DNA of 51,629 nt from Flavonifractor sp. An112 (GTDB taxonomy: Bacteria; Bacillota; Clostridia; Oscillospirales; Oscillospiraceae), in contig NZ_NFLU01000016.1 in NCBI RefSeq assembly GCF_002161085.1, positions 1 to 51,629 of the forward strand, written 5' to 3'. Within the stretch, counting starts at the first letter, position 1. The number at the start of each line of letters is the position of its first letter. The position numbers were made by a program, and so were the translations under genes. The notes below the pieces were generated by a model, which worked only from the letters and a program-made list of their open reading frames with translations, ran no database searches and was not told where the DNA came from. This document shows positions 38,674-47,518 of the stretch, piece by piece.

Positions 38674-39504
38674 ATGAGCAGAGCAGACGAGCTGTTTATT
38701 CAAAATTGCAAGGACATTCTTGCCCATGGGGTATGGGATACCGATCAGGAGGTGCGCCCCCGGTGGGAGGACGGTACCCCCGCCCACACCGTGAAGAAAT
38801 TTTGTATCGTCAACCGCTATGACCTGCGGGAGGAGTTTCCCGTCCAGACCATCCGGAAAATGGCCTTCAAGAGCGCGGTGGACGAGCTGTTGTGGATCTG
38901 GCAGAAGAAGTCCAACAACATCCACGACCTGAACAGCCATATCTGGGACGCCTGGGCCGATGAAAACGGCTCCATCGGCAAGGCCTACGGCTATCAGCTG
39001 GGGGTGAAGCACCAGTACACCGAGGGGATGTTTGACCAGGTGGACCGGGTGCTCTATGACCTGAAGCACAACCCGGCCTCCCGGCGGATCATGACCAACC
39101 TCTATAACCACCACGACCTCCACGAGATGGCCCTCTATCCCTGCGCCTACTCCATGACCTTCAACGTCAGCGGCAAGACCCTAAACGCCATCCTCAACCA
39201 GCGCAGCCAGGATATGCTCACCGCCAACGGCTGGAACGTGATGCAGTACGCCGCCCTGGTCCACATGATGGCCCAGGTGTCCGGCCTGGAGGCCGGCGAG
39301 CTGGTCCACGTCATTGCCGACGCCCACATCTACGACCGCCATGTGCCGGTGGTGGAGGAGATCATCGCCCGCACCCCCTACCAGGCGCCCAAGCTGTGGA
39401 TGGACCCCTCCGTCACCGACTTCTATGCCTTCACCAAGGACAGCTTCAAGCTGGAGGGCTACCAGTTCCACACCCTGGACCAGCCCATCCCGGTGGCGGT
39501 GTAA
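38674..39504 (+). CDS. thyA: Thymidylate synthase
   Basis: The 276-residue protein (ATG 38674 after GGGAGG) methylates dUMP to dTMP with methylene-tetrahydrofolate. The nucleophile is C157 in ALYPCAY. The usual motif is PPCH, so the residue after Cys is Ala rather than His, a variant seen in some clostridial enzymes. NQRSQDML and NGWNVMQYA form the phosphate and dUMP sites, and the protein ends in the folate-site tail (QPIPVAV). folA follows after 12 bases, as expected since this reaction yields dihydrofolate. Confidence 0.93.
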   Translation: MSRADELFIQNCKDILAHGVWDTDQEVRPRWEDGTPAHTVKKFCIVNRYDLREEFPVQTIRKMAFKSAVDELLWIWQKKSNNIHDLNSHIWDAWADENGSIGKAYGYQLGVKHQYTEGMFDQVDRVLYDLKHNPASRRIMTNLYNHHDLHEMALYPCAYSMTFNVSGKTLNAILNQRSQDMLTANGWNVMQYAALVHMMAQVSGLEAGELVHVIADAHIYDRHVPVVEEIIARTPYQAPKLWMDPSVTDFYAFTKDSFKLEGYQFHTLDQPIPVAV

Positions 39505-39516
39505 GGAGGATATGCC

Positions 39517-39996
39517 ATGAATCTCATTGCAGCGGTGGACCAGAACTGGGCCATCGGCAAGGACGGGGATCAGCTGTGCTACATCCCCGCCGACCTGAAG
39601 CGGTTCCAGGCCCTCACCACCGGCCACGCCGTGATTTTGGGCCGCAAGACCCTGGCCACTTTCCCCGGCGGCCGGCCCCTGAAGAACCGGCGCAACTTGA
39701 TTTTGTCCCGCAATGCCGCCTTCGCTCCCGAGGGGGCGGAGGTCTTTGCCGATGTGGACAGCCTGTTGGAGGCGGCCCCGGCGGATGCCTTCGTCATCGG
39801 CGGGGAGAGCGTGTACAAGGCTCTGCTGCCCTACTGTGACAAGGCCTATATCACCAAGATCGACAGGGCCTGGCCCGCCGATGCCTTCTTCCCCGACCTG
39901 GACGCCGACCCAGCGTGGCAGGTGACCGAGGAGGGAGAGTGGCAGGACCACGAGGGCCTGGCCTTCCGCTATGTGACCTATGAGAGGGTGAAGTGA
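39517..39996 (+). CDS. folA: Dihydrofolate reductase
   Basis: The 159-residue protein shows MNLIAAVDQNWAIGKDG, PADLKRFQALTTGHAVILGRKTLATFPGGRPL (active-site helix and NADPH loop) and FVIGGESVYKALLPYCDKAYITKI. It regenerates tetrahydrofolate consumed by the upstream ThyA. The acidic residue of the active site is the Asp in PADLKRF. The stop overlaps the next start (TGATG). Confidence 0.96.
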   Translation: MNLIAAVDQNWAIGKDGDQLCYIPADLKRFQALTTGHAVILGRKTLATFPGGRPLKNRRNLILSRNAAFAPEGAEVFADVDSLLEAAPADAFVIGGESVYKALLPYCDKAYITKIDRAWPADAFFPDLDADPAWQVTEEGEWQDHEGLAFRYVTYERVK

Positions 39997-40568
39997 TGTA
40001 CCGGGAGGAGATAGCGGCCTATGTGCCACAAAACCAGCAGGAACTTGGAGATAAGGAAATGATGCTGGAGTACCTGCGCTTGTTCCCCGATGACCTTCTG
40101 ACCCGGCAGAACAGGATCGCCCACTTTACCGCCTCCGGCTTTGTGGTCAACGCCGACGCCAGTAAGGTGCTCATGGCTCACCACAACCTCTATCAGGTAT
40201 GGGCCTGGACCGGCGGCCATGCCGACGGGGAAGCCGACCTGCTGTCGGTGGCCCTGCGGGAGGCCCGGGAGGAGACGGGGGTGGAGCACATCCGGCCCCT
40301 GAGCACGGCGCTGGCCTCCCTGGAGATCCTGCCGGTGTGGGGCCATGTGAAGCGGGGGGCGTGGGTGCCCTCCCATCAGCACCTGAATCTCACCTATCTG
40401 TTGACCGCAGACGAGACAGACCCCCTCCATTACCGGGAGGGGGAGAATACAGGGGTGGCCTGGTTGCCGGCGGACAAGCTGCTGTCCATCACCAACGAAT
40501 GGCAGATGGATGAGGTGTACACCAAGCTGCTGGAGCGGGCCCGCCGTCTGGTGGGAAAAAGACCGTAA
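39996..40568 (+). CDS. NUDIX hydrolase
   Basis: A 190-residue protein with the Nudix box GGHADGEADLLSVALREAREETGV binding divalent metal. Substrate unknown. GAGAGGG precedes ATG 39996, which overlaps the folA stop. As the third gene after thyA-folA it could clean nucleotide or pterin diphosphates, but this is inference. Confidence 0.9.
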   Translation: MYREEIAAYVPQNQQELGDKEMMLEYLRLFPDDLLTRQNRIAHFTASGFVVNADASKVLMAHHNLYQVWAWTGGHADGEADLLSVALREAREETGVEHIRPLSTALASLEILPVWGHVKRGAWVPSHQHLNLTYLLTADETDPLHYREGENTGVAWLPADKLLSITNEWQMDEVYTKLLERARRLVGKRP

Positions 40569-40669
40569 AAGATCTGCCGCACAAGGGCTGGGGCCATGCG
40601 CGGCAGACGGTTACTATATGGTAATGGTATCATGCCCGCCTGCCCGGCGCAAGTGCCGACTTGCCCAAA

Positions 40670-40850
40670 AACCAATCAATTTTTTTGACAACCTGACAAA
40701 AAATATGGGGCCATAAAATCTTTTGACACGGCATATACAGACGGGTATGCAATGTAAAAAAACGGTAAGCAAGCGGAGGCGCGTTGCCCCACAGGGTTTT
40801 CCACATTATCCACAGGGTTTTCCACACTTGTCCACACTGGTGGAAAACAA
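40670..40850. other. AT-rich stretch with a cluster of DnaA-box-like sites
   Basis: An AT-rich stretch (40670-40760) is followed by TTTTCCACA (40797-40805), TTATCCACA (40806-40814), TTTTCCACA (40818-40826) and TTGTCCACA (40828-40836), plus an inverted TGGTGGAAAA (about 40838-40847). The consensus DnaA box is TTATNCACA. The array lies just upstream of mnmE, a gene near oriC in many bacteria. No dnaA or rpmH is in view. Confidence 0.55.
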
Positions 40851-40949
40851 CCGTTATGCATATTCCGGTAGACATAAAAGTAGTCAAGGGAAAAATCCAC
40901 GGCAGAATTGCCAAAGTTTCCACACAGCGGGAGACGGGAAGGAAAGACC

Positions 40950-42320
40950 ATGTCCGACACCATCGCAGCCATCGCCACACCAGCCGTTCCCAGTGCCATC
41001 GGCATCCTCCGTCTCAGCGGGCCGGAGGCCATTGCCGCGGTCTCTGCGGTGTTTCGGCCCCTGGGGGGCAAACCTCTGACGGCATATGAGGACCGGCATC
41101 TGGTGCTGGGGGAGCTGCTGGGGCCGGGGGGCGAGGTCATCGATCAGGCCCTGGCCACCATCTCTCACGGCCCCCACAGCTATACCGGGGAGGACACGGC
41201 GGAGGTGCAGTGCCACGGCTCCCCGGCGGTGCTCTCTCTGGGGCTGGAGGCCCTCTTTGCCCAGGGGGTGCGGCAGGCGGGGCCGGGGGAGTTTACCCGC
41301 CGGGCCTTCCTCAACGGGCAGCTGGACCTGACTCAGGCGGAGGCGGTGGCCGACCTCATTGACGCCGAGACCCCCGCCGCCGTGCATCAGGCCGCCGGTC
41401 AGCTCTCCGGCGCTCTGGGCCGCCGGGTGGGGGCCATCTATGACGGCCTTACCGACCTGCTGGCCCACTTCCACGCTGTGCTGGACTATCCTGACGAGGA
41501 CATCGACCCCTTCCGGGCGGACACCATCCAGGCCGGATTGACCGGGGCCAGAACCGCCCTGGAGGACCTGCTGGCCACCTACCAGCGGGGCAAGTACATT
41601 GCCGGGGGCGTGCCCTGTGTGCTGGTGGGGCGGCCCAACGCGGGCAAGTCCTCCCTGCTCAACGCCCTGGTGGGCTACGACCGGGCCATCGTCACCGACA
41701 TCCCCGGCACCACCCGGGACACGGTGGAGGCCAAGTGCGTGCTGGGAGGCGTGACCCTGCGGCTCATCGATACCGCCGGCATCCGGGAGACCGAGGACAC
41801 CGTGGAGCGCATCGGCGTGGAACGCAGCCGTGCCGCTCTGGAGGAGGCCGCCCTGGCCCTGGTGCTGTGGGACGGCTCCACGGCCCTGGGGGAGGAGGAT
41901 TGGGACCTGCTGGCCGATGCCAGAGCCCACGCGCCGGTGATCCTGGTGCGCACCAAGGCCGACCTGCCCTCCAAGCCCATGCCGGTGCTGGGGGTGGAGG
42001 AGATGCCACCGGTGGTGTCGGTATCCGCCAAGACCGGCCAGGGGCTGGACAAGCTGGGAGAGCTGGTGGAAGGACTCTTCCCCACGGTGGGCGTGGGAGG
42101 GGCGGGAGAACTGCTCACCAACGCCCGGCAGGCGGAGGCCGCCCGGCGGGCTCTGGAGGGCGTGGCCCGGGCGGAGGAGAGCCTGGAGGCGGGGATCACC
42201 CCCGACGCCCTCCTTACCGACGTGGAGGAGGCCCTGTCCGCCCTGGGTGAGCTCACCGGAGCCAACATCCGGGAGGACATCACCGCCCGCATCTTCGAGC
42301 GGTTCTGTGTTGGAAAATAG
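40950..42320 (+). CDS. mnmE: tRNA modification GTPase MnmE
   Basis: The 456-residue protein (ATG 40950 after AAGGAAAG) has the N-terminal folate-binding domain (TIAAIATPAVPSAIGILRLSG), the helical domain, a G domain with GRPNAGKSSLLNAL (about 227) and DTAGIRET, and the catalytic C-terminal CVGK. With MnmG it makes cmnm5U34 in tRNA. mnmG, often next, is not here; a lipoprotein gene follows. Confidence 0.97.
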   Translation: MSDTIAAIATPAVPSAIGILRLSGPEAIAAVSAVFRPLGGKPLTAYEDRHLVLGELLGPGGEVIDQALATISHGPHSYTGEDTAEVQCHGSPAVLSLGLEALFAQGVRQAGPGEFTRRAFLNGQLDLTQAEAVADLIDAETPAAVHQAAGQLSGALGRRVGAIYDGLTDLLAHFHAVLDYPDEDIDPFRADTIQAGLTGARTALEDLLATYQRGKYIAGGVPCVLVGRPNAGKSSLLNALVGYDRAIVTDIPGTTRDTVEAKCVLGGVTLRLIDTAGIRETEDTVERIGVERSRAALEEAALALVLWDGSTALGEEDWDLLADARAHAPVILVRTKADLPSKPMPVLGVEEMPPVVSVSAKTGQGLDKLGELVEGLFPTVGVGGAGELLTNARQAEAARRALEGVARAEESLEAGITPDALLTDVEEALSALGELTGANIREDITARIFERFCVGK

Positions 42321-42347
42321 GGGCGGCCTTTGGCCGCTCCGTTTTTG
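42321..42347 (+). terminator. Terminator after mnmE
   Basis: GGGGCGGCC and GGCCGCTCC pair around TTT, then GTTTTT. Confidence 0.7.
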
Positions 42348-42443
42348 CGCTTTGTAACCCCTTGTCTCCACATTGGCACCGGCCCTGTAACCCTCTGTAC
42401 CACGGAACATGATAGGATGGAGGCAGAAAAGGAGGTTACTGTT

Positions 42444-43874
42444 ATGAAACACACGGTATTGCCTGCCCTGCTGCTGGCCCTTGCCCTGTGCGGCTGCGCG
42501 GCACAGACACCGCCCCCTGCATCCCCCTCTCCGGCGGCGGAGCCGCGCCCCCTAACCCAGGAGGAGATTGACCGGGTCAACGAGGCCTTCTCACCCTTGG
42601 TGGAGCAAGACGGCGTGACCTACGTTGCCCCGGTGAGCTGCTTCTTTACCTGTTATTATGACGATGTGAAAAATCTGGACTTTGCTGACTTTTTGTACTA
42701 CTTCCCCGGCGACGGCACATTGAGCGCCGAAGATGAGGCGGAGTCCGATGCCCTGAAAGCCCTGCCCGGCTACCCCTGGGGGAATTCGCCGGGTTCCGTG
42801 CCCACCCACCGCATCCTCCGCGCTTCGGTGGACCAGGCCCTGGAGCGCTACGCCGGCATCACCTCCGCCGATCTGGACACCTCCGGCGTGCCCTATCTAG
42901 AGGAGTTCGACGCCTGGTATACCTTCACCAGCGATTTTGGCCCTGGCTGTTTTGTGTGCGCCGGAGGCCAGGTGGACGAGGCTGCCGGAACCGCTCTGCT
43001 GTGGACTGACGAGGGGGAGGACGGCTCCCGTATTGAACTGGCCCTGGGAAAGGACGGGGAGAACTGGCACATCCGGTCCCACCGGAATACTGCCTCCGAC
43101 AAGCTGCTGGAGCTGCTGGCCGGGCTGGAGGGGGAGCATATCGGCTCTGTGAGCTGGTATGGGCCCAACGATCCCCTGGAGGCGGAGCAGCTGGCCGACC
43201 TTATCCGGGCCGCGGCGGCCCACCCGGTGGACCATCCTGATCTCACCCTCAATGGTTCGGACACCGACATCATATGGACCCTGGATTGCTACCTGGCCCC
43301 AAAGGATCAGGGGGCCTACTCCGAGGATGATGCGCTCCATCTCCAGGTGGAGCTGGAGGAAAACGTGGTGGAGGTCTTCGGCGGGAGCAATTTGCCCCGG
43401 AGCAAGGTCCACCTGGAGGATGAGTCCCTCTACCAGCTCATTCGCACCAGCTGTGATACCCCGGACGACATCGACCAGGAGGCCTACGCCGCCTGCCGGG
43501 AACTGACCGACGCCTACTACGATGCCCGACTGGCGCAGGTGGGCGGCGAAGGCGGCTTCGTGAGTTGGGAGCTGACCTGCTTCCGGGAGGAGGACCAGGC
43601 TTCTGCTCTGGATGCCAAGGCCTACACCATCGGTGCGGCCTTCCGCACCGATCCGCCCGAGCGGGCTCCCCAACTGCTGGCCGGGGGTGCCTATGTGGAC
43701 AGCCAGTTGCGGGTCCACGGCCTGGACTGGCAGGCCACCTATCTGGTGACCATCGGCGGCCAGCCCGCCGGAGTGCTCTGGCTGGGAGAGCCGACGGACG
43801 ACGGCCCCCTGAGCCACTTTGACAGCGTGGAGACCCTCCGGGCCGCCCTGTGGACGCCGGGAGAGGAATTGTAA
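42444..43874 (+). CDS. Secreted lipoprotein of unknown function
   Basis: A 476-residue protein starting at ATG 42444 after AGGAGG, with a type II signal peptide ending in a lipobox (LALCGC) and a Pro/Ala/Ser linker. The mature part is acidic, without recognisable catalytic motif. It contains two Cys in SCFFTCYYDD and a C-terminal segment (YLVTIGGQPAGVLWLGE). I do not recognise the family. It lies between mnmE and the htpG promoter. Confidence 0.8.
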   Translation: MKHTVLPALLLALALCGCAAQTPPPASPSPAAEPRPLTQEEIDRVNEAFSPLVEQDGVTYVAPVSCFFTCYYDDVKNLDFADFLYYFPGDGTLSAEDEAESDALKALPGYPWGNSPGSVPTHRILRASVDQALERYAGITSADLDTSGVPYLEEFDAWYTFTSDFGPGCFVCAGGQVDEAAGTALLWTDEGEDGSRIELALGKDGENWHIRSHRNTASDKLLELLAGLEGEHIGSVSWYGPNDPLEAEQLADLIRAAAAHPVDHPDLTLNGSDTDIIWTLDCYLAPKDQGAYSEDDALHLQVELEENVVEVFGGSNLPRSKVHLEDESLYQLIRTSCDTPDDIDQEAYAACRELTDAYYDARLAQVGGEGGFVSWELTCFREEDQASALDAKAYTIGAAFRTDPPERAPQLLAGGAYVDSQLRVHGLDWQATYLVTIGGQPAGVLWLGEPTDDGPLSHFDSVETLRAALWTPGEEL

Positions 43875-43891
43875 ACATTTCTTGAACCCCC

Positions 43892-43920
43892 TTGCAATTT
43901 TTCATACGAAGGATTATGAT
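43892..43920 (+). promoter_or_regulatory. Promoter of htpG
   Basis: TTGCAA (43892-43897), a 17-base spacer and TATGAT (43915-43920), directly followed by CIRCE. Confidence 0.85.
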
Positions 43921-43924
43921 AGCG

Positions 43925-43951
43925 TTAGCACTCAAGATAGTTGAGTGCTAA
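43925..43951. promoter_or_regulatory. CIRCE operator (HrcA site)
   Basis: TTAGCACTC, nine bases, GAGTGCTAA is an exact CIRCE match; the palindrome extends to AGCG/CGCT on the outside (43921-43955). It covers the expected transcription start of htpG. Confidence 0.97.
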
Positions 43952-43995
43952 CGCTATGTTTTTAAAAACACTTTCATATACAGGAGGCATTCATC

Positions 43996-45918
43996 GTGGA
44001 AAAGAAAGAATTTCAGGCGGAATCCAAGCGACTGCTGGACCTGATGATCAACTCCATCTATACCCACAAGGAGATCTTCCTGCGGGAGATCATCTCCAAC
44101 GCCAGCGACGCCATGGACAAGCTGGCCTATAAGGCCCTCACCGACGACAAGGTGGGCCTGGACCGGTCGGAGCTGAAGATTACCCTCACCCCCGACCAGA
44201 TCGCCCGTACCCTCACCATCAGCGACAACGGCATCGGTATGACCAAGGAGGAGCTGGAGCAGAACCTGGGCACCATCGCCCGCAGCGGCTCCCTCCAGTT
44301 TAAGCAGGAGATGGCCAGGCAGGAGAAGGCCGAGGGGGATACCACCGACATCATCGGTCAGTTCGGCGTGGGCTTCTATTCCGCCTTCATGGTGGCCGAC
44401 CATGTTACCGTCACCAGCAAGGCCTACGGCGCCGGCCAGGCCTGGAAGTGGGAGTCTGACGGTGCCGACGGCTACACCATCGAGCCCTGCGAGAAGGACA
44501 AGGTGGGCACCGACATCGTGCTCCACATCAAGGCCAACACCGACGACGACCACTACGACGAGTATCTGGAGCAGTACCGCATCGCCGATCTGGTGAAGAA
44601 GTACTCCGACTATATCCACTACCCCATCGTCATGCTCATGCACAAGTCCCGCTAGAAGCCTCGCCCGGAGGACGCCGGCGACGACTACAAGCCCGAGTGG
44701 GAGGACTATGACGAGTGGGAGACCCTCAACTCCATGGTGCCCCTGTGGCAGCGGCCCAAGAGCGAGGTCAAGGCTGAGGAATACAACCAGTTCTACAAGG
44801 AGAAATACGGCGACTGGGAGGACCCCCTGAGCGTGATCCACGTCTCCGCCGAGGGTACCGTGGAGTACAAGGCCATGCTCTACATCCCCTCCCACGCCCC
44901 CTACGACTTCTACACCCGGGAATATGAGAAGGGCCTGCAGCTCTACTCCTCCGGCGTGCTCATCATGGACAAGTGCGCCGACCTGCTGCCCGAGCACTTC
45001 CGCTTCGTCAAGGGCGTGGTGGACTCCCAGGACTTCTCCCTGAACATCAGCCGCGAGATGCTCCAGCACACCCGCCAGCTGAAGGTTATTGCCAACAACC
45101 TGGAGAAGAAGATCAAGGCCGAGCTGCTCCGCCTCCAGAAGGAGGACCGGGAGAAGTACGAGACCTTCTGGAAGGCCTTCGGTCCCCAGATCAAGATGGG
45201 TGTGGTGGCCGACTACGGCGTCCACAAGGACCTGCTCAGCGACCTGCTGCTGTTCTGGTCCTCCAGGGAGGGCAAGCTGACCACCCTGGCCGAGTACAAG
45301 GAGCGGATGCCCGAGGACCAGCAGTACGTCTACTTTGCCTGCGGCGAGGATACCGCCAAGCTGGACAAGCTGCCCCAGGCCGAGCGCATCCGGGACAAGG
45401 GCTACGAGATCCTCTACCTCACCGCCGAGGCCGACCAGTTCGTGATCAACGTGCTGGGCGCGGTGGACGGCAAGGCCTTCAAGTCGGTGGACGACGACGA
45501 CGCCCTGCCTGAGACCGACGAGGAGAAGGCCGCCCTGGAGCAGAAGGCGGAGGAGAACAAGCCGGTGCTGGACTTCCTGAAGGAGACCCTGGGGGGCGAC
45601 ATCCACGAAGCCCGCCTGTCCAAGATCCTGAAGAGCGGCGCCGTGTGCCTCACCACCGACGGCCCCATCACTCTGGAGATGGAGAAGTACTTCCAGCGGA
45701 TGGACCCGGACAACGCCGACAACATGAAGGCCCAGCGGGTGCTGGAGCTCAACCCCGATTCGGACGCCTTTGCCGCCCTGAAGCGGGCGGTGGCCGAGGA
45801 CAAGGACCTGGCCGCCAAGTACGCCCAGCTGCTGTATGCCCAGGCCCAGCTCATTGCCGGTCTGCCTCTGGCCGACCCCGCGGGCTACACCGAGCTGGTG
45901 TGCTCCCTGATGAAGTAA
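43996..45918 (+). pseudogene. htpG: Molecular chaperone HtpG (Hsp90) with an in-frame amber codon
   Basis: The frame from GTG 43996 (after AGGAGG) encodes a full-length 640-codon HtpG. Motifs are the ATPase N domain ([39 protein letters not shown]), the middle domain (WETLNSMVPLW, SRE in NISREML) and the C domain. At 44653-44655 a TAG follows HKSR where a Lys is normal (next codons Lys-Pro-Arg-Pro-Glu-Asp); one base change (AAG to TAG) explains it, with no frame shift. The product would stop at 219 residues. A second in-frame start at ATG 44734 lacks a ribosome site. Nonsense mutation, sequencing error or suppression are all possible. Confidence 0.9.
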
Positions 45919-45926
45919 TGAATCAC

Positions 45927-45963
45927 AAAAGGCCCCGCTGCCGTTGGCAGCGGGGCCTTTTTG
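45927..45963. terminator. Bidirectional terminator between htpG and SLH genes
   Basis: AAAAGGCCCCGCTGCC and GGCAGCGGGGCCTTTTT form a long stem. Confidence 0.9.
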
Positions 45964-45978
45964 CATGGAATTGTAAAC

Positions 45979-47487
45979 TTAGGGAGTAACTACGATCAGA
46001 ATGCCGGGAACACCGCCGGCCACGCTGGCGCCCATCATAACAAAGTAGGTGCCGTTGGTGTAAATCAGGGTGGTGCCGCCGTCGTCATTGACGAAGCTGT
46101 CCATGTACCGGAAGCCGCTGGCCACCAGGGCGGCGTCATAACGCTCGGCGAAGTCCTCGCCATGACCGGCGTTCTTGATGCTGGTGTAGGAGTAGAAGAA
46201 GCCGCCGGAGTTGTCGGAGGGATCATAGGTGCTGTCCATGGCGTAGGTGCCCATCACCAGACCGAAGTCAGGCACGCCGGCGAACCGGGAGTAGGACTGG
46301 TAACCGGAGCTGGCGGGCTTCTTCACGGTGACGGTGCAGGAAGCGCTCTTGCCGTTGGGGGTGGAGGCGGTGATGGTAACGGTACCGGGGGCCACGGCGG
46401 TGACGGTGCCGCTCCACACGGTGGCCACAGCGGTGTTGGAGGAGGTCCAGGTGATGTTCTTGTTGACGGCGTCGGCGGGCTGGACGGTGGCGGTGAGGGT
46501 GCCGGTCTTGCCCACGTCCAGGGTCATGGTAGTCTGGTTCAGGGTGACAGAGGAGACGGCCACGGGGGCGGCGGTAACGGTGACGGTGCAGGAGCCGCTG
46601 ACGCCGTTGTCGGCCACGGCGGTGATGGTGGCGGTGCCCGCCTTATGGGCGGTGACGGTGCCGTTGCTGACGCTGGCCACGCTGGCGTCGGAGGAACTCC
46701 AGGTCAGGGACTTGACGGTGGCATTGGAGGGGGCCGTCTGTACGGAGATGGCGCCGGTCTTGCCGGCCTCCAGGCTCAGGCCGGTGAGGGTCAGGCCGGT
46801 CAGGTTCACATAGGTGAGGGAGATGTTCTGCCGCAGGGCGGGGTTGGCCATACGGGAGACAATGGCGGCCACGGAGGAGCGGGTGATGGTGGTCTCGGGC
46901 TGGAAGGTGCCCTTGGAGTCGCTGCCGGTGAGGATGCCCGCCCGGTAGAGCAGGTAGATGTCGTTGTAGTTGTCGGAGCCGGCGGCCACGTCGGGGATCA
47001 TGCCGTCGTCCACGGTGTTCTTGGCCTCCAGGGCCTCGGCGGGCAGGGCACGGGCCAGGATGGCGGCAAACTGACGGCGGGTGGCCACGGCGTTGTAGTC
47101 GGTGAACTGGCCCTGGGAGATGATGCCGTTCTTCACGGCGTAGTCCACATAGACCTGGTACCAGGGATCACCCTGGACAAAGTTGGCGGCGCCGGTGTTG
47201 TAGATGCTGTGGAGACGGCAGGCCAAGGCAATGGTGGAGCCCACGGTGATGTTGCCGTCGGGGGAGAAGGCGGTGCCGCTGGTGCCCTTCATCAGGTCCA
47301 TCTCATAGGCGGTCTTGACGTTGCTGGTGTACCAGGTGTCGGCGGGCACGTCGGTAAAGGTGCCGGTGGTGTAGGTGTTGACGGACTTGAAGTTGGAAAG
47401 ACCGTCGTCGGCGGCCAGGGCGCCGGTGGTCAGCAGGGATACCGACAGGCCCACAGCCAGGAACAGGGACAGAATGCGTTTTTTCAT
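45979..47487 (-). CDS. SLH/Big2 surface protein (tandem paralog 2)
   Basis: A 502-residue secreted protein with GAAAGGAG before its ATG and a signal peptide (KKRILSLFLAVGLSVSLLTTGALA). Three SLH repeats occupy about residues 40-225 (FTDVPADTWYTSNVKTAYEMDLMKG, YVDYAVKNGIISQ, IYLLYRAGILTGSDSKGTF), followed by two Big2 domains (VTSLTW-type SSSDASVASVSNGTVTAHKAGTATITA and its repeat) and a unique 110-residue C-terminal domain. The N-terminal 230 residues are nearly the same as in the next gene upstream; only 31 bases separate them, so they are one operon made by duplication. Confidence 0.9.
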   Translation of the reverse strand: MKKRILSLFLAVGLSVSLLTTGALAADDGLSNFKSVNTYTTGTFTDVPADTWYTSNVKTAYEMDLMKGTSGTAFSPDGNITVGSTIALACRLHSIYNTGAANFVQGDPWYQVYVDYAVKNGIISQGQFTDYNAVATRRQFAAILARALPAEALEAKNTVDDGMIPDVAAGSDNYNDIYLLYRAGILTGSDSKGTFQPETTITRSSVAAIVSRMANPALRQNISLTYVNLTGLTLTGLSLEAGKTGAISVQTAPSNATVKSLTWSSSDASVASVSNGTVTAHKAGTATITAVADNGVSGSCTVTVTAAPVAVSSVTLNQTTMTLDVGKTGTLTATVQPADAVNKNITWTSSNTAVATVWSGTVTAVAPGTVTITASTPNGKSASCTVTVKKPASSGYQSYSRFAGVPDFGLVMGTYAMDSTYDPSDNSGGFFYSYTSIKNAGHGEDFAERYDAALVASGFRYMDSFVNDDGGTTLIYTNGTYFVMMGASVAGGVPGILIVVTP

Positions 47488-47518
47488 GGGAGAGAGCTCC
47501 TTTCAGTAAATGTTGAAA

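Noticed and set aside
44734-45918. Separate gene starting at ATG 44734 after the htpG amber codon
   Set aside because: It begins inside the HtpG middle domain, has no ribosome site and is in frame with the upstream part; one interrupted gene is the simpler reading.
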